A program made the translations under genes and the position numbers. Below, piece by piece: positions 47,679 to 58,476 of a DNA stretch of 64,000 bases; positions within the stretch are counted from its first letter, which is position 1; each line of letters starts with the position of its first letter. The DNA comes from Fomitopsis serialis (taxonomy: Eukaryota > Basidiomycota > Agaricomycetes > Polyporales > Fomitopsidaceae). Under the pieces are notes generated by a model, which was not told the origin of the DNA, made no database searches, and worked only from the letters and a program-made list of their open reading frames with translations. Where the stretch lies: contig NW_025955002.1 in assembly GCF_022376445.1 (NCBI RefSeq), forward strand, positions 186,001 to 250,000. Direction: 5' to 3'.

Positions 47679-48882
47679 GTCTGGGCGCGTATGGGTGGTG
47701 GCGCGCGTCCGCTTCGGGGAGGAGGCTCGCGCAGAGCCGAGATGTATGCATGCGGAGGGGTGTGCGCAGGCGGCCGCGGAGGGCTGGGTATAGGGCGGGT
47801 TCGCCGGATCTAGACGTGAAGAGACGTGCAGAGAAATAATGGAATCTGTAGGGTAGATGCAAGAGTGAGACGGTCTACGATGCGGCAGTGGGTGGTCGTG
47901 AGAGGTGGGCGTGGGCGAGGGCGTGGACGGGAGGGCATGCGAGGCAGTCGGACGGGCGTGTTTTGGGGTATCATCGCGGGCGTGGGCAGAGACAGGGAGC
48001 ATCGGCCGGGGATGCGGCAGAGGCGTATGTATGTCAGACTGGCGTGCCTAGTGACCAGGGTGGAGCCCAGCGCGTTGGCAGGGAGAGCGACCACAGGTGG
48101 ATGGAGCACTGCTGGCAGCGTGAGTGTGCGCACTCGGAGGTGTGCGTGAAGCAGTAAGCCGGCGAGGACGGCGTGCGCATGGAGGGGCCGGCGACGGCGG
48201 GCGTCGCTGGCGGTGGTCGCTGTGTGGGACGGCGAGGGAAGGGGGCGTCGAGGGCGTGCGCAGAGGCCGCTGCGACATAAAACGGGCATCCCTGCCCACT
48301 GCTCCCGGCAAAGACGCCGCACGCACCGTGTCGCTGGCGCAATTCCCAATCTCGCAGATCTGGCGTTGCACGCCCCGGCATCTCGGCGCCCCACCCCGCG
48401 CCACCGCCACGCCGCCTCGTGCGTACGCCACCCCGACTCCCCGCCCCGCCGCCTTGCCTCTTCTGCTCCCAGCGCGCCCGATATACCCAGGATGGTCCCG
48501 GACTCACCTCGCGCACGCATGGAAACGGCGCACAGGCTGCCGGCAGCGCAGTCTGGGTATGCGCTCACCTATGACGCGCATCAGGTACACCTGCCCGCCT
48601 TCCAATACAGACGCATCTTATCGACCTCCTCTGTGCATCCCTAAATGTCATCGAATATTGGCCAGTGCGCACGCCCCCTAACACGCGTCGCGCTACTGCT
48701 CGCACCTCGCCCGGCGTCCGTCCACTCCGGGACGCGACCCTCCGCCGCCGACCACAAACAAGCTCGGACACCTGCTGTGGCGCTCCTCCTGAGAACCTCG
48801 CCCCTCGGCCCGCCGTCCGCGCCAATCCCCGCGCGCGAACACCCTATGTTTAGACGTGAAATAGACCGCAGGCGTCGAGAAT

Positions 48883-48915
48883 CCTCACAGCACGTAAGGA
48901 TTACTCACGCCCGAG
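48883..48915 (+). repeat. Short dispersed direct repeat, copy A
   Basis: About 33 bases centred on CCTCACAGCACGTAAG recur 1 kb to the right at about 49887-49919 with only a few changes. The sequence contains a GTAAG donor-like core, so it may be the end of a duplicated exon. Confidence 0.5.
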
Positions 48916-49886
48916 CCCAAATGCCGTACGTATTGCCTCCTCTGCCTGTGGCGTTGGCACTCACGCAGTTCCTTGTAGGCTGAACATCGCACCATCTCTG
49001 CGTGATACCGCGCGCCGCTACACACGTGCAGTTGTGTTTCGTCAGTGCGAGGCCAACCGCGAACACTCTGAACGTACTAGGACGTCGCGTCTGGGACTCG
49101 CCCGCTCAAGGCTAGAGGCATCCACCACTTGTTCTTGAACAGCCTTGATCCCCTTCTGCCTGCGACGCGCGGTCAACTTCGCCACAAACCCGGCCCTCCT
49201 CCCACGTCCGACATCACCCGAGGTAAGTAAATCGCACTCTCGTCACCCTTCCTGTATCACTCTCCCACAGTGCCATGGCTTCGTGACTCTCTGGTAAGGC
49301 CCTCGCCTTACAAATGGCGACCCACGCTCTATCGAACGCGCCTTCGTGATCTCTGCGGCCTTCCGAGTCGCTGCCGGAAGGTAGGCAGTATCGCCGGTGC
49401 ACCGAACTTCCACTGGACGCTCTACGCACGCGCGTGCTGCGTGCGCACGGCATGGACGTTCTACTCGGCTGCCTCTCGCTCGACGGTCGCCGCACGTTCA
49501 GTAGACATTGATTCCGCGTCGTCAGTTAGCAAGTCTGGCTGCTGTGCTGGGACTCGCGCGTGCTCGACGTGTCTCATCGCAGCGCGCGAAGGTCCAGACA
49601 CGCTACATATCGTGAACGTATCGTGGCTCAGGCCTTGCTGTGCACTTCGACCACCCATCCAGCGATCACCTACGGCTACCCAGTCATCTGTCCGAACGCG
49701 CTCCCGCTCCCAGTCCTGCACCACATCCAGGTGACCCGTCCCCTCCATCGTCCCACGACTGTCGTCCCATCGAACAGGCCCGCCGCGCGGCCATCACTAC
49801 CGTGCCACTCACTCAATTGGCGCCGGCGGGGGCGCCGTTGTGGACCTCGCGACTGACGAGTTCCGCCTCACACAGACCGCACACGT

Positions 49887-49919
49887 CGACATTCCTCACA
49901 GCACGTAAGTGTTACTCAC
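49887..49919 (+). repeat. Short dispersed direct repeat, copy B
   Basis: Second copy of the 33-base repeat seen at about 48883, again with CCTCACAGCACGTAAG. Here the donor-like core is GTAAGTGTTACTCACG. In the segmental duplication both copies recur at +13,413 bp. Confidence 0.5.
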
Positions 49920-50587
49920 GCTCGAGAGTGGTAGCGGGACTCACGCAGTCGTTACGATAGCAGCGCAGCGACAGACCAGCAGCCCGCCAACTCAGCTTGC
50001 TTCGGCAGCAGACGTCCAGCGACCCTACCCGCGATGCTACTGCATTCGCATTGCCGAAAGGCGGTGTCGCCTTTCCCAATAGTTGCGTGCGATGGGTGAG
50101 CTTGGCCCGCTCGGTATGAGGGCGGCTTGCAACGTATCTAACAACGCCTGACGACGCCCGGGCCCGTCTGAGCTGCCCGCACGATCGGACGTCGGACAGC
50201 GGCCGCGAGCCTGCGTATACATAATCTCGGGCCGTCTGAACTTCAAGCCCTCACGTTCGTATCAATGCGCCGGTCGCATGGAAGGTACTTTATGATTCAC
50301 CACCTTGCGTCGACGCGAAGTCGGGACGATAATGGGGGCGGGGAGCTGGTGGCCCGAGCGTTTCGATCCGCTGAGAATCGGGTGATGGCGGGCGTGCAGG
50401 TACCGCGTACCGAGCACTGGTCTTCGGTTGCACAGGTGCCGAATCGCCCGCCCGGAGAGCGGTCGACCCGTTGGGTTGGCAGGAAGACGAGGACGACACA
50501 CGCTCATGTCGGGTCGCCGTCTGATTGGTGTATGTACCGATGGGCCTGAGCCAGAGCTCGGTCGCTGGCTGTGTTCGCAGCGTGCTA

Positions 50588-53500
50588 CTGGCATGGGCTA
50601 CCAAGACGAGCCTGAGCACTGCGAATCCCACTGGCATCGCGAGGTCCCTCCCCTGGGTCTTGTCTCTGTTGCGCTCGTGAGGTCATTGTTCCCGGCGTGG
50701 AGCGGGCTTCTCACCCAGTCCAGGAGGTGAGCAAAGTGTTGATGCCACCGGGACGACTCTGATCACTACGCTTACAGGGTTGTGTTACATCGCTGCGAGC
50801 TGTGACTGGAGTTCACGATCCACCATGTCAGCACCCCGCCCGCGTGCTCGTGCTCCAACACGGCGACGACGACCTGGTGTCCAGTAACGACTCAAGCAGC
50901 AGGCGCGTCGTCAATGACGTACTCTGCTGTGCGTTCACTCGATCTCAAACTGCTGCCTCATGCCGCGAATGCAGGCATGAGCCACCCTGTGGACACCGTC
51001 GTCAACACCGACTAGCTCGGCACCCCCGCCGGCCTTCCCTGACTCTGTCTACACGACGACGAGCCCGGCATCTTGGATGACGACGCTGACACACCCGGTT
51101 CACCCACTACCGCTTCCCGGGCCATCCCGCGCTACTACCGGCTACCGAGATGCCAGATGTGTTACGCTAGGTTACCGTCTCGTAGACCCCGCCCTGACGC
51201 GCACTGTCTAGTTCGCGTCTCGAACACCCCACACTGTCTGCGTCTCTGGACGCGCAGCGCACCAGCAGCCCGCCTCTCCTCCCCGATTTCCCGTGCTCTC
51301 GACGCACGCACCAACCCTCCATACCGAGCTAACACCACCCGGCATGCCGAAAATGACGGAGATGTGCACGGAGCCGACGTGCCCGATGACGACGCCAGGA
51401 CTGGACGTGGCCGCCCCGTCTCGCGTCGGGAAACACGCCGCTCGCTGGGAAGGGACAGATTAGATTGCAAAGGCATTCGCGCACGGAGAGAGCTTGCGAG
51501 CGGAGAAGATGCATCACGACGAGGTACGTACCTTCTCCGCCTCTACCCGCTGCTACATCTCACGACTCTTGGCTCCGTTCTGCTCGCGCGACGTCAGCAA
51601 CGAAGGATACATGCCGGCAAATTGAAGACGCGTCGAGTACCGACGCACGACTGAGTCGCTCGGGGCCGGCGATACGCGCAAGACGCAGCGCTACACAAGA
51701 GACAGCGTACAAGAGGGCACGTTGTGAGCTGCGTTCTGAATTAGGGCGAGACACGTACCACGAGGAGTGCAGACGGCCGCGAGTACACGCGAGAACCTGC
51801 GGCAAAGACGTCTGCGCGCTAGGGATTGCGGCAGTAGGTAGACGAGCGAGATGATGTTCGGGTGAGCAGCGCGCGGAACAATTAGCAAGGAGGATGCTTA
51901 CCACATGAATGCGAAGCGTGATCAACCCCGTCCAGTACGCTGTCGACCCCCAGGGATGCACATGGACGAGCGAAGCAACAATCACGTCAGTGGTACACCG
52001 AGTACTGTGTTGACACGAGACTCACCATGTCTAGAACACCACGCCAGTGACTGTGTTCCACCCCATCGAGTGCGCCACGATTCGGGATGGGGAAGGATGA
52101 GGGAACGGGGCTTGACGGGCTGCAAGGATGAGGTTAACCGTGAACAGACACGACGGCAGGGAACAGTCTCAAGCCAAGTCCGTTCAAATAACGGGCAGCC
52201 CGCAGGCGACAACACGACGTAGCCGAGGAATCGTGGGAGGCCGGTCATGACAGAAGAGCGTGTCGGGCATTACGAGCCGGCCGAGAGAAAGCGGAGGAAA
52301 GGGGACTCGTCCCCGCCGGACTGTGCAGCAAGTGGTGACGAACGAGGCGAGTACCAGTGCCTATCACAAGCTGAACGTTGACCGACCGCGTATACAGCCC
52401 TGCTCTTGACCCGACGCGCTCCACATCAGCACCGAGGACGTAGCGTGCAGATCCGGACGCAATAAGCGACCTCAGGCTGTCATTACCACTGGAGACCGGC
52501 GCAGATATTGCAAGTCCGTTCGGGGAAGTGACGACTTGGATGCGAATGAACATTGATGCACGGCGGTCACGATGCGGGACGACGCGCGGAGACGATGGGC
52601 GTTCAGGATGGACGGACTCGGAGACGCTGTGCACGGTGTCTACGGCGATCGGCTGGCTACGGGAAGCCAACCGGGATGTCTCAGGACCGTCCAAGGAAGG
52701 GCCCGACACGGAGACGACGTACAGATCGCGACGGGCAGTACACAGACAGGCACCACGTCCGAGCTACTAGTGCGGGTCCAGCGAGACGATCGCTGAGCGT
52801 TGAACACGCTTATGGGCGTGCCTGGCGGTCTCCGAGAGTCGGGGCGCGGCCGTCCTCGTGGACTCGTTTGGTCAGTCCATGCTCCAGTCGTAGCAGCTCA
52901 GCGACAGCTAATGAATCCTGTTGCAGTCGTGGTCATTGTGGCGCCTGAGTGCCCTCGATGGCTCGCTGGACGGACACACACATATCTCAGGGGGAGGACC
53001 CCCAGGTCATCAATACAGACAGCTCGTCACCGATCTGCTGCGTGGTGCGTTTCCTCTTGTTCTTTCGTGGTCTGAGGCGGCAGCCAGCTCGATCTGAGTG
53101 GGACTGTCCACGGACTCGGCAAGACGATGGCCACTCAAACGGCTGCGTCTCATCAGATGACGTGACGAGGCGGAGACCGGACACGCGTCAGCGATGGTCC
53201 GTGTCTCTGCCGTTGTGCTGTTCGCATGGTGAACGGTAGCATAGCTCCGTCTCCAAGTAGAACCGGGTCACGGTCTCCGTCGGAAAGTACGAGCGTGCGT
53301 TCTGCGAGATCCACGGTCCCCGGCACTCAACCCAGGAAGCCCGAGACGGGTTTGTCTGGTATACCCGGACCAGACCGTGACGTTGTCACGTCGAGCAGTC
53401 GCGCTGCGACGCACCGTCCGTGACTACTGTAGACTAGAGTACGCTACTCCGTCCGTTCAAATCTTGAATATATCAATGTTTCATCAGCGACGAACAGACG

Positions 53501-56500
53501 GTCATTGGATAATGAGCTTACCGGGTTACAGCCTACGGCAGAAGTGCTGGATAAGAATGATTAAGTACTCGAGACCAGAGTCTGAAGCAGAGCTTTACCT
53601 TTCAGATTGAGCCACAAAGGCGCTCGACATTGCCTCACAAGTTCGCTGCGAACGTGGGGTAGGCACGAAATCATTACGACTGTGGAGCAAGAGTTATTGT
53701 TGGTCAATACTCTGAGCCTACATCGAGACTTACCGGCAAAGCCGGACATCGATTTTCATGTACACGATTGTATACCCGATGCAAACCGGCTATGCTTGAC
53801 GTAGTCAGCTGCTGTGGTAAGGAATCAGGATTCAAGGGATACTATTAGGGATTACAGTGTGCACAATACACGCTGAAGATCGAGTGTCGAGACGATGTTC
53901 ATGGCGGTAGTGTAGCCACTGTAAGTGCAGTCAGTGAATGAGTCGTAGTGAGTAAGAAAGCGGCTTACAACAAAACCCGGCGAGATAGATGCTCGTACGC
54001 AGGCCGTGTGTATAAAGTGGTCAGTCACAGGACATGGTAGCATTCCGAAGCTCGCACGTACTAGTCAGGACACGAAGAGGGAAAGGGGATGATGGTGTTC
54101 TGGCACTGACGGGGCTCGCTTTTATACACTGGCAGGCAGGGCAGGCACTAGTAGACTCTCGCCAACGGACAGCTTACGTGCGGTGGTCCGTGCGTGGCAG
54201 AAAAGATCCGCGGGCATCGCATCACGTTGCCACGTCTACTCAGCACGGCGCCGAATGACCGCGGAGAACCCGCCAAGCATCACTTCCCGCTCATGTCGCC
54301 GGGCTGGTGCAATCGCAATTGTTCACCGCCGGCCGAGTATTTTTCAGCCGTTGTATGGCAACATAGAGGCACCATCTGATGGAATACACACCGGCGCTAG
54401 TGAAGGCGCCATTCGGGTGTTTCACGCTAACATCGCCGACACTGCGAAGGTAGCTTTCCGTGGATGTAGTTCGGATGCCTGCACGTCGGACTACTGCGAG
54501 TCTTGTGTTTCTGACCAGCTGACAGATATGTAGATTGCGCACAGACTTGTCTGTAGAGATTAAGACACGAGCCTGAGTGTGAATGAGCAAGCAACGGGGT
54601 GTACACGCGAGCGAGCCGAAGAAACAGGATCGAGCAGGACGAGTAGGATAGCCGCCCAACGCTGCAGTCCAGTAGCCTCGTGTTCTGAGATCGATCTGAG
54701 CGATCTCACGCCATTTTGGGCTGTCCCCTTCGTTCTTTCCGCTGTCTCTGATCTTCAATAAGCCCTCAGTAAGTACCATTAGATTGGATTGAATGTATCC
54801 CAACAAAATGTAAGTGGATTCCGAGGGTTGCGTGTTCGCAATGCACCCCCACAGTATATTTCAATTAGGCATTACTGGACTCGAGCGATCTTCGCAAGCT
54901 GGTGCTTACGGTGCACGATTCCGTCAAACATTCGTGCTTCGTATTCCCCGAAATCTACCATATTGTCACTTGAATTACAGAGCAGCATAGGGCCTTCTCT
55001 ACCCAAGGGTATGAGCTAGTTCCGGGAGCTCCGGAAGTGGCTGACAGCCTTGGGCGGACAGAGCCCTTTCTGCAGACGATGTCGGGGCCCGGGCGGGGAT
55101 CAGCCCGATGTCCGCGGATATCAGTCCGTCGCTTATGGGATTTCCGGAATCCGGAGTCACATTCACAGGATGCCCATTCCATCTCAGTGTGAATACTGTT
55201 GACTTGAGAGTTTTTGGCCAAGAAAGTCACACTGACTCGGATATGCAGGATTTAAACGTTGCCATTGAATGTCAGCAAACTTGAGGCCGTCTTTGATAAA
55301 GCATGCTTAGAATTCACAGTGACGATGTGAGACATGCTCAGGCCGGCATTAGTAATGTGCGATCAGAGCGGTGTTATGTTGCCGGTTGCTAATTCAACAG
55401 GGTACCAATATGTCGCAGGCGCAGCCCGAGGCCGGGATGACAAGGCCATGTCCGCGGATTTGATGGACTAACTCCAGCTTATATACTGGGGCAAACCTGG
55501 TGCATTATTCCGGTACCCCCGAACTATGTCAGTGGAGAATGTGGATGCAAGTCGTGCTAGTATTCTCACTGGGTGATAACAGCCTAACAGTTCATAGGAG
55601 CTCTATTACTCGTTGGGTATGCGCATACAAACTAACTGGGAAGCTGTCGCAATTCACTGCAGCGAGCACTCTGGCATGGCTGATCATTCGAAAGACCAGC
55701 AAACTCTGATAGGTATGTTTCCTCACTCAGTTTACATGCTCATCGTACTCACGAGATTGTACGATTCCGCAGACTGGGCCTGGTCGCGGTTACACGTAGG
55801 CTCATTGGGCAAAAGCCCAGTCAAGTGAGTCTTCCTGACTGTGTGCCCGCGAGCCATACTCACTCAAATTCCCCCACAGATAGCAGTGTCGCTACAACAT
55901 CTCCATCCCGTACAACATATAGACCTGCCCTATGCCGATGGTACATTGCTTTCCTCGTCTCCACATACACTGTCACTTACTGCCCCTTATTGACAGTCGC
56001 TCGAGACGGTCTATCAGTCATCTAGACGGTTCACGCACTCTTGGCCGGTCATCTGGCTGGGCAAGCGACGTAAGGAGCAATCGCCGCCCGGTCAGCACAA
56101 GGCCATTTGCGTCAGTCCCACCAGGACGTGCATCCCATACGCACGGTTATCACAGGAGGTCGGTTTTTATTGAGTACTCGTTGACCGGTACTGACCTCTG
56201 GCTGCCAGTCATCCGCGCGATACACGTCGCATGGACAACTCACAGACATAGGTCAGCACGTCTACACCTGTCCGTGTCGCCGTGGACCAAGGCTCTGTTG
56301 GTGTTCGTTCGCGCGCCGTTAAGTGGGGTTGCCATCCGCCTGGTGCACGCGCGACGGGTGCCGAACGAACGCAGAGCATTCGTGCTTTGGACTAGCTCAA
56401 TCCTCGCCGTCCAGGCAACATCATCCCCGACCGGGTGAATGCCCGAGCACCATCCGGTCGACGCACGACGATGTACATCTGTCCCAGTCCACGCCCATCC

Positions 56501-57076
56501 TTGTCTTGACTCACGGCTACTTGGTAGCCTTCTTGCCGCTCGCGCGCATCGACGACACGCACGCCGCAGGCGTGCTGCACGCTGGCAAGGCGATCTCTTG
56601 CTGGGACCTGTGCCGACAGCCTCTGGACGAACAATACTCGCCGTCCGCACACAGTGCACCAAAAGTACGTCCAGTCCGGTCAATTACCCACCTTCGCGGC
56701 TCAGACCGGTCGATGCTCCGTAGCCTCGGGTCCCTGGCTGCATGACCCCTTCGTCTCATGCCCGAGCTTCCTGTCTCGGTGATCGCCTGCTGACTCGTAC
56801 TCAGACAGCGCACCGCGATCGCCACGGAGGGCACTGCAGATTTGCTCGGTGGTCTCTTGGTTGTGGCTCGAAGGCGGGTCCCGTCGGCGCTGTCTGTGAA
56901 GCAAGCTCATCAGCACCCTACCTTGTCCCGTCGACAGCCTGCGCTACCTCCCCACTGTTGGTCGGCGTCCGGAACCCTCTCCCTTGCCTGGCCTCTGACC
57001 TTGCCCATCCCCGCCGACGGTCGGTGCTCGTTGTGTCGGCCTGCCCATCCGTGCCCGGTCTCCCCCCTCCTTCACT
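50588..57076. other. 6.5 kb stretch without an assignable gene
   Basis: No domain, RNA gene or transposon protein is recognised on either strand. From 50.6 to about 53.4 kb the sequence is GC-rich with long overlapping frames, including a minus frame of 154 codons at 52245-52709 that I could not assign. From 53.5 to 56.0 kb the GC content drops and frames are short. Compared with the dense left and middle parts of the window this is a gene desert. Confidence 0.45.
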
Positions 57077-57780
57077 CGACCTTCGAAGACACGACATATC
57101 GCCGTCCGGCGAACTGGCCCGCGACGACGTGCGGTCGACGCCTTCCTTTGTGTGCAGATGACGCGTGGGGCAGTTCGCTCGTGGTGCACTCTTCAAAGCA
57201 CTACTGCAACCTCAACCATGAACGTCTCGTCGTCCGTAGCCCTACTCGTCACCGCCGTCTCCTCACTGCGTCCCCTCGGTTGAAATGCCACCCGACCGTC
57301 GAAGACACGACACATCGCCGTCCGGCGAGCTGGTCCGTGACGACGTGCGATCAACACTATCCTTGACGAGTGTGCAGGCGACGCGCGCGGAAGTCTTGTG
57401 GTGCAATCTTCAAACGCAACCGGACCTGCAAAGACACGACAGATCGCCTTCCAGCGGACCGACCGTCGGCGACGCCTGCAAGCCCTGCCATGCGTTTTCG
57501 GCGATCCGCGAGTGACGTCCACGGCGCGATCCTCTGCGTGGACAAGACATGGAGCTACGTTGTCCAGCATAGTGATCGGTTGAAGACACGACGGGACACG
57601 TTCCAGCCAGCGGAGGATCAGGGGCGCGAGGAGTTTGGCTGTCGCGACTGCACTGCCCAACAGGACAGGTGAGTTTCTTGCACAATGAGATTGGCGATGC
57701 ATACTGACCTTTTGCGATCGCAATAAGACTTGACGGGACGTGACCTCGACCGGCAAACACACGACGGACGGTCATCAGGC
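57077..57780 (+). repeat. Degenerate direct repeats with GAAGACACGAC core
   Basis: At least three clear and two weaker units start near 57077, 57292, 57420, 57577 and 57745, each beginning with a (T/G)CGAAGACACGAC-like core. The first two share about 80 bp (core then CATATCGCCGTCCGGCG). In one plus frame the best units read RHDISPSGELARDDVRST and RHDTSPSGELVRDDVRST. They are diverged, so the array is old or evolving fast. Confidence 0.65.
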
Positions 57781-57960
57781 GAGTGACGTGGGGAGATGGT
57801 GAGTGTAGCGACAGGGGAATCCTGCACTCGGAAGGGCTACGAGGAGGTGAGTATCGGGCCGTCTGACACGTCATGCATTCTCTCACCTTGTGTTGCCGTA
57901 TACGCTTGCAGAACGTGTACCGCGAGCGTACATCGTACGGGCTTGGCGGCGGCATTTGGT

Positions 57961-58300
57961 GCGCTGCTGACGTGCTCTCGTCTACCGCGTTATCAACTGG
58001 TCGAGGCTCCAGACGAGGCGCAAGTTGGATTGAACGGGTGACGGGGTCCTGTGGCCGACTTCCCACGCAGAGGTAAGCAATCCGCACTTTGCTGCAGACG
58101 GCCTTGGAACTCACACTGGGTCAGTGAAGTGGCACTCGTCTGCCACGTTATCAACCGTACGATGCGCCGGACGACCCGCAAGTCAGATTGAACGGGCGAC
58201 GGGGTTCTGTGCCCGACTTCCTGCGTAGAGGTAAGCAGTCGGGCTGCAGATGACCTTAGTACTCACAATGGTCAGCACTCGCCTGCCGCGTTATCAACTG
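57961..58300 (+). repeat. Tandem exon-intron-like repeat units
   Basis: Three units begin near 57968, 58134 and 58271 with a core like CGTTATCAACTGGTCG. Units 1 and 2 continue with a shared stretch ending GCAGAGGTAAGC or GTAGAGGTAAGC, each followed by a 45-55 bp intron-like span that ends in GGTCAG before the next unit. In one plus frame they read LPRYQLVEAPDEAQVGLNG and LPRYQPYDAPDDPQVRLNG. This looks like duplication of an exon together with its following intron. No complete gene could be built around it. Confidence 0.6.
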
Positions 58301-58476
58301 GTCGCCGTGACTGGTCACGTCCTGACTCGGCTGCACGCGTCGACGGCCGTGAGTGCGGTGCGAGACCCTGTGTGCACGGCTGACCCGGTTTGCGACGATG
58401 AGTGTCCCCGCGGGGAGGCGGACCTATGCTCGTACGAAAAATAAGAGAGACGGACCTTCGAAAGAAGGCAACTTTT

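Larger units (their letters stand above)
45312..50587. repeat. Segmental duplication, copy 1
   Basis: This 5.3 kb segment recurs at 58704-64000 in the same orientation. The offset is 13,383 bp around 46.7 kb and 13,413 bp from 47.5 kb on; the 30-bp change comes from the minisatellite. The right edge is set only by the end of the window and may extend further, possibly to the start of copy 2 as a tandem unit. It covers the 5' half of the surface-protein gene and about 2.9 kb of upstream DNA. Confidence 0.9.
47679..50587. other. Duplicated upstream flank of the surface-protein gene
   Basis: This GC-rich sequence lies upstream of the surface-protein ATG and is repeated at 61092-64000. It carries many long frames on both strands, but none with a domain. 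It should contain the promoter; a TATA-like TATACCC on the minus strand lies at about 47790. Splice-like signals occur (for example a GTAAGT..CACAG span of about 50 bp at 49214-49267) and a partial exon-like sequence reading ELPLDALRTRVL then RAHGMDVLLGCLSLDGR, so an unrecognised spliced gene on the plus strand near 49.1-50.0 kb is possible. Confidence 0.4.

Noticed and set aside
46663..47793. Long plus-strand acidic ORF (TETED repeats) of 376 codons, and its copy at 60046-61206
   Set aside because: It is the antisense reading of the Ser-rich exon; the minus-strand model has a leader, good introns and continues into a membrane protein.
48124..48681. ORFs of 160-250 codons on both strands upstream of the surface gene
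   Set aside because: Overlapping on both strands, Arg/Pro/Ala-rich, no domain; the two copies also differ by single-base indels here, which would shift the frames.
52245..52709. Minus-strand ORF of 154 codons
   Set aside because: Reads smoothly but matches nothing and lies in a region where all frames are long because of GC content; kept only as part of the unassigned stretch.
54956..55460. Repeated ATGTCCGCGGAT word at about 55107 and 55449 as a possible transposon end
   Set aside because: Only about 12 bases match, with no inverted repeats, target-site duplication or coding sequence.
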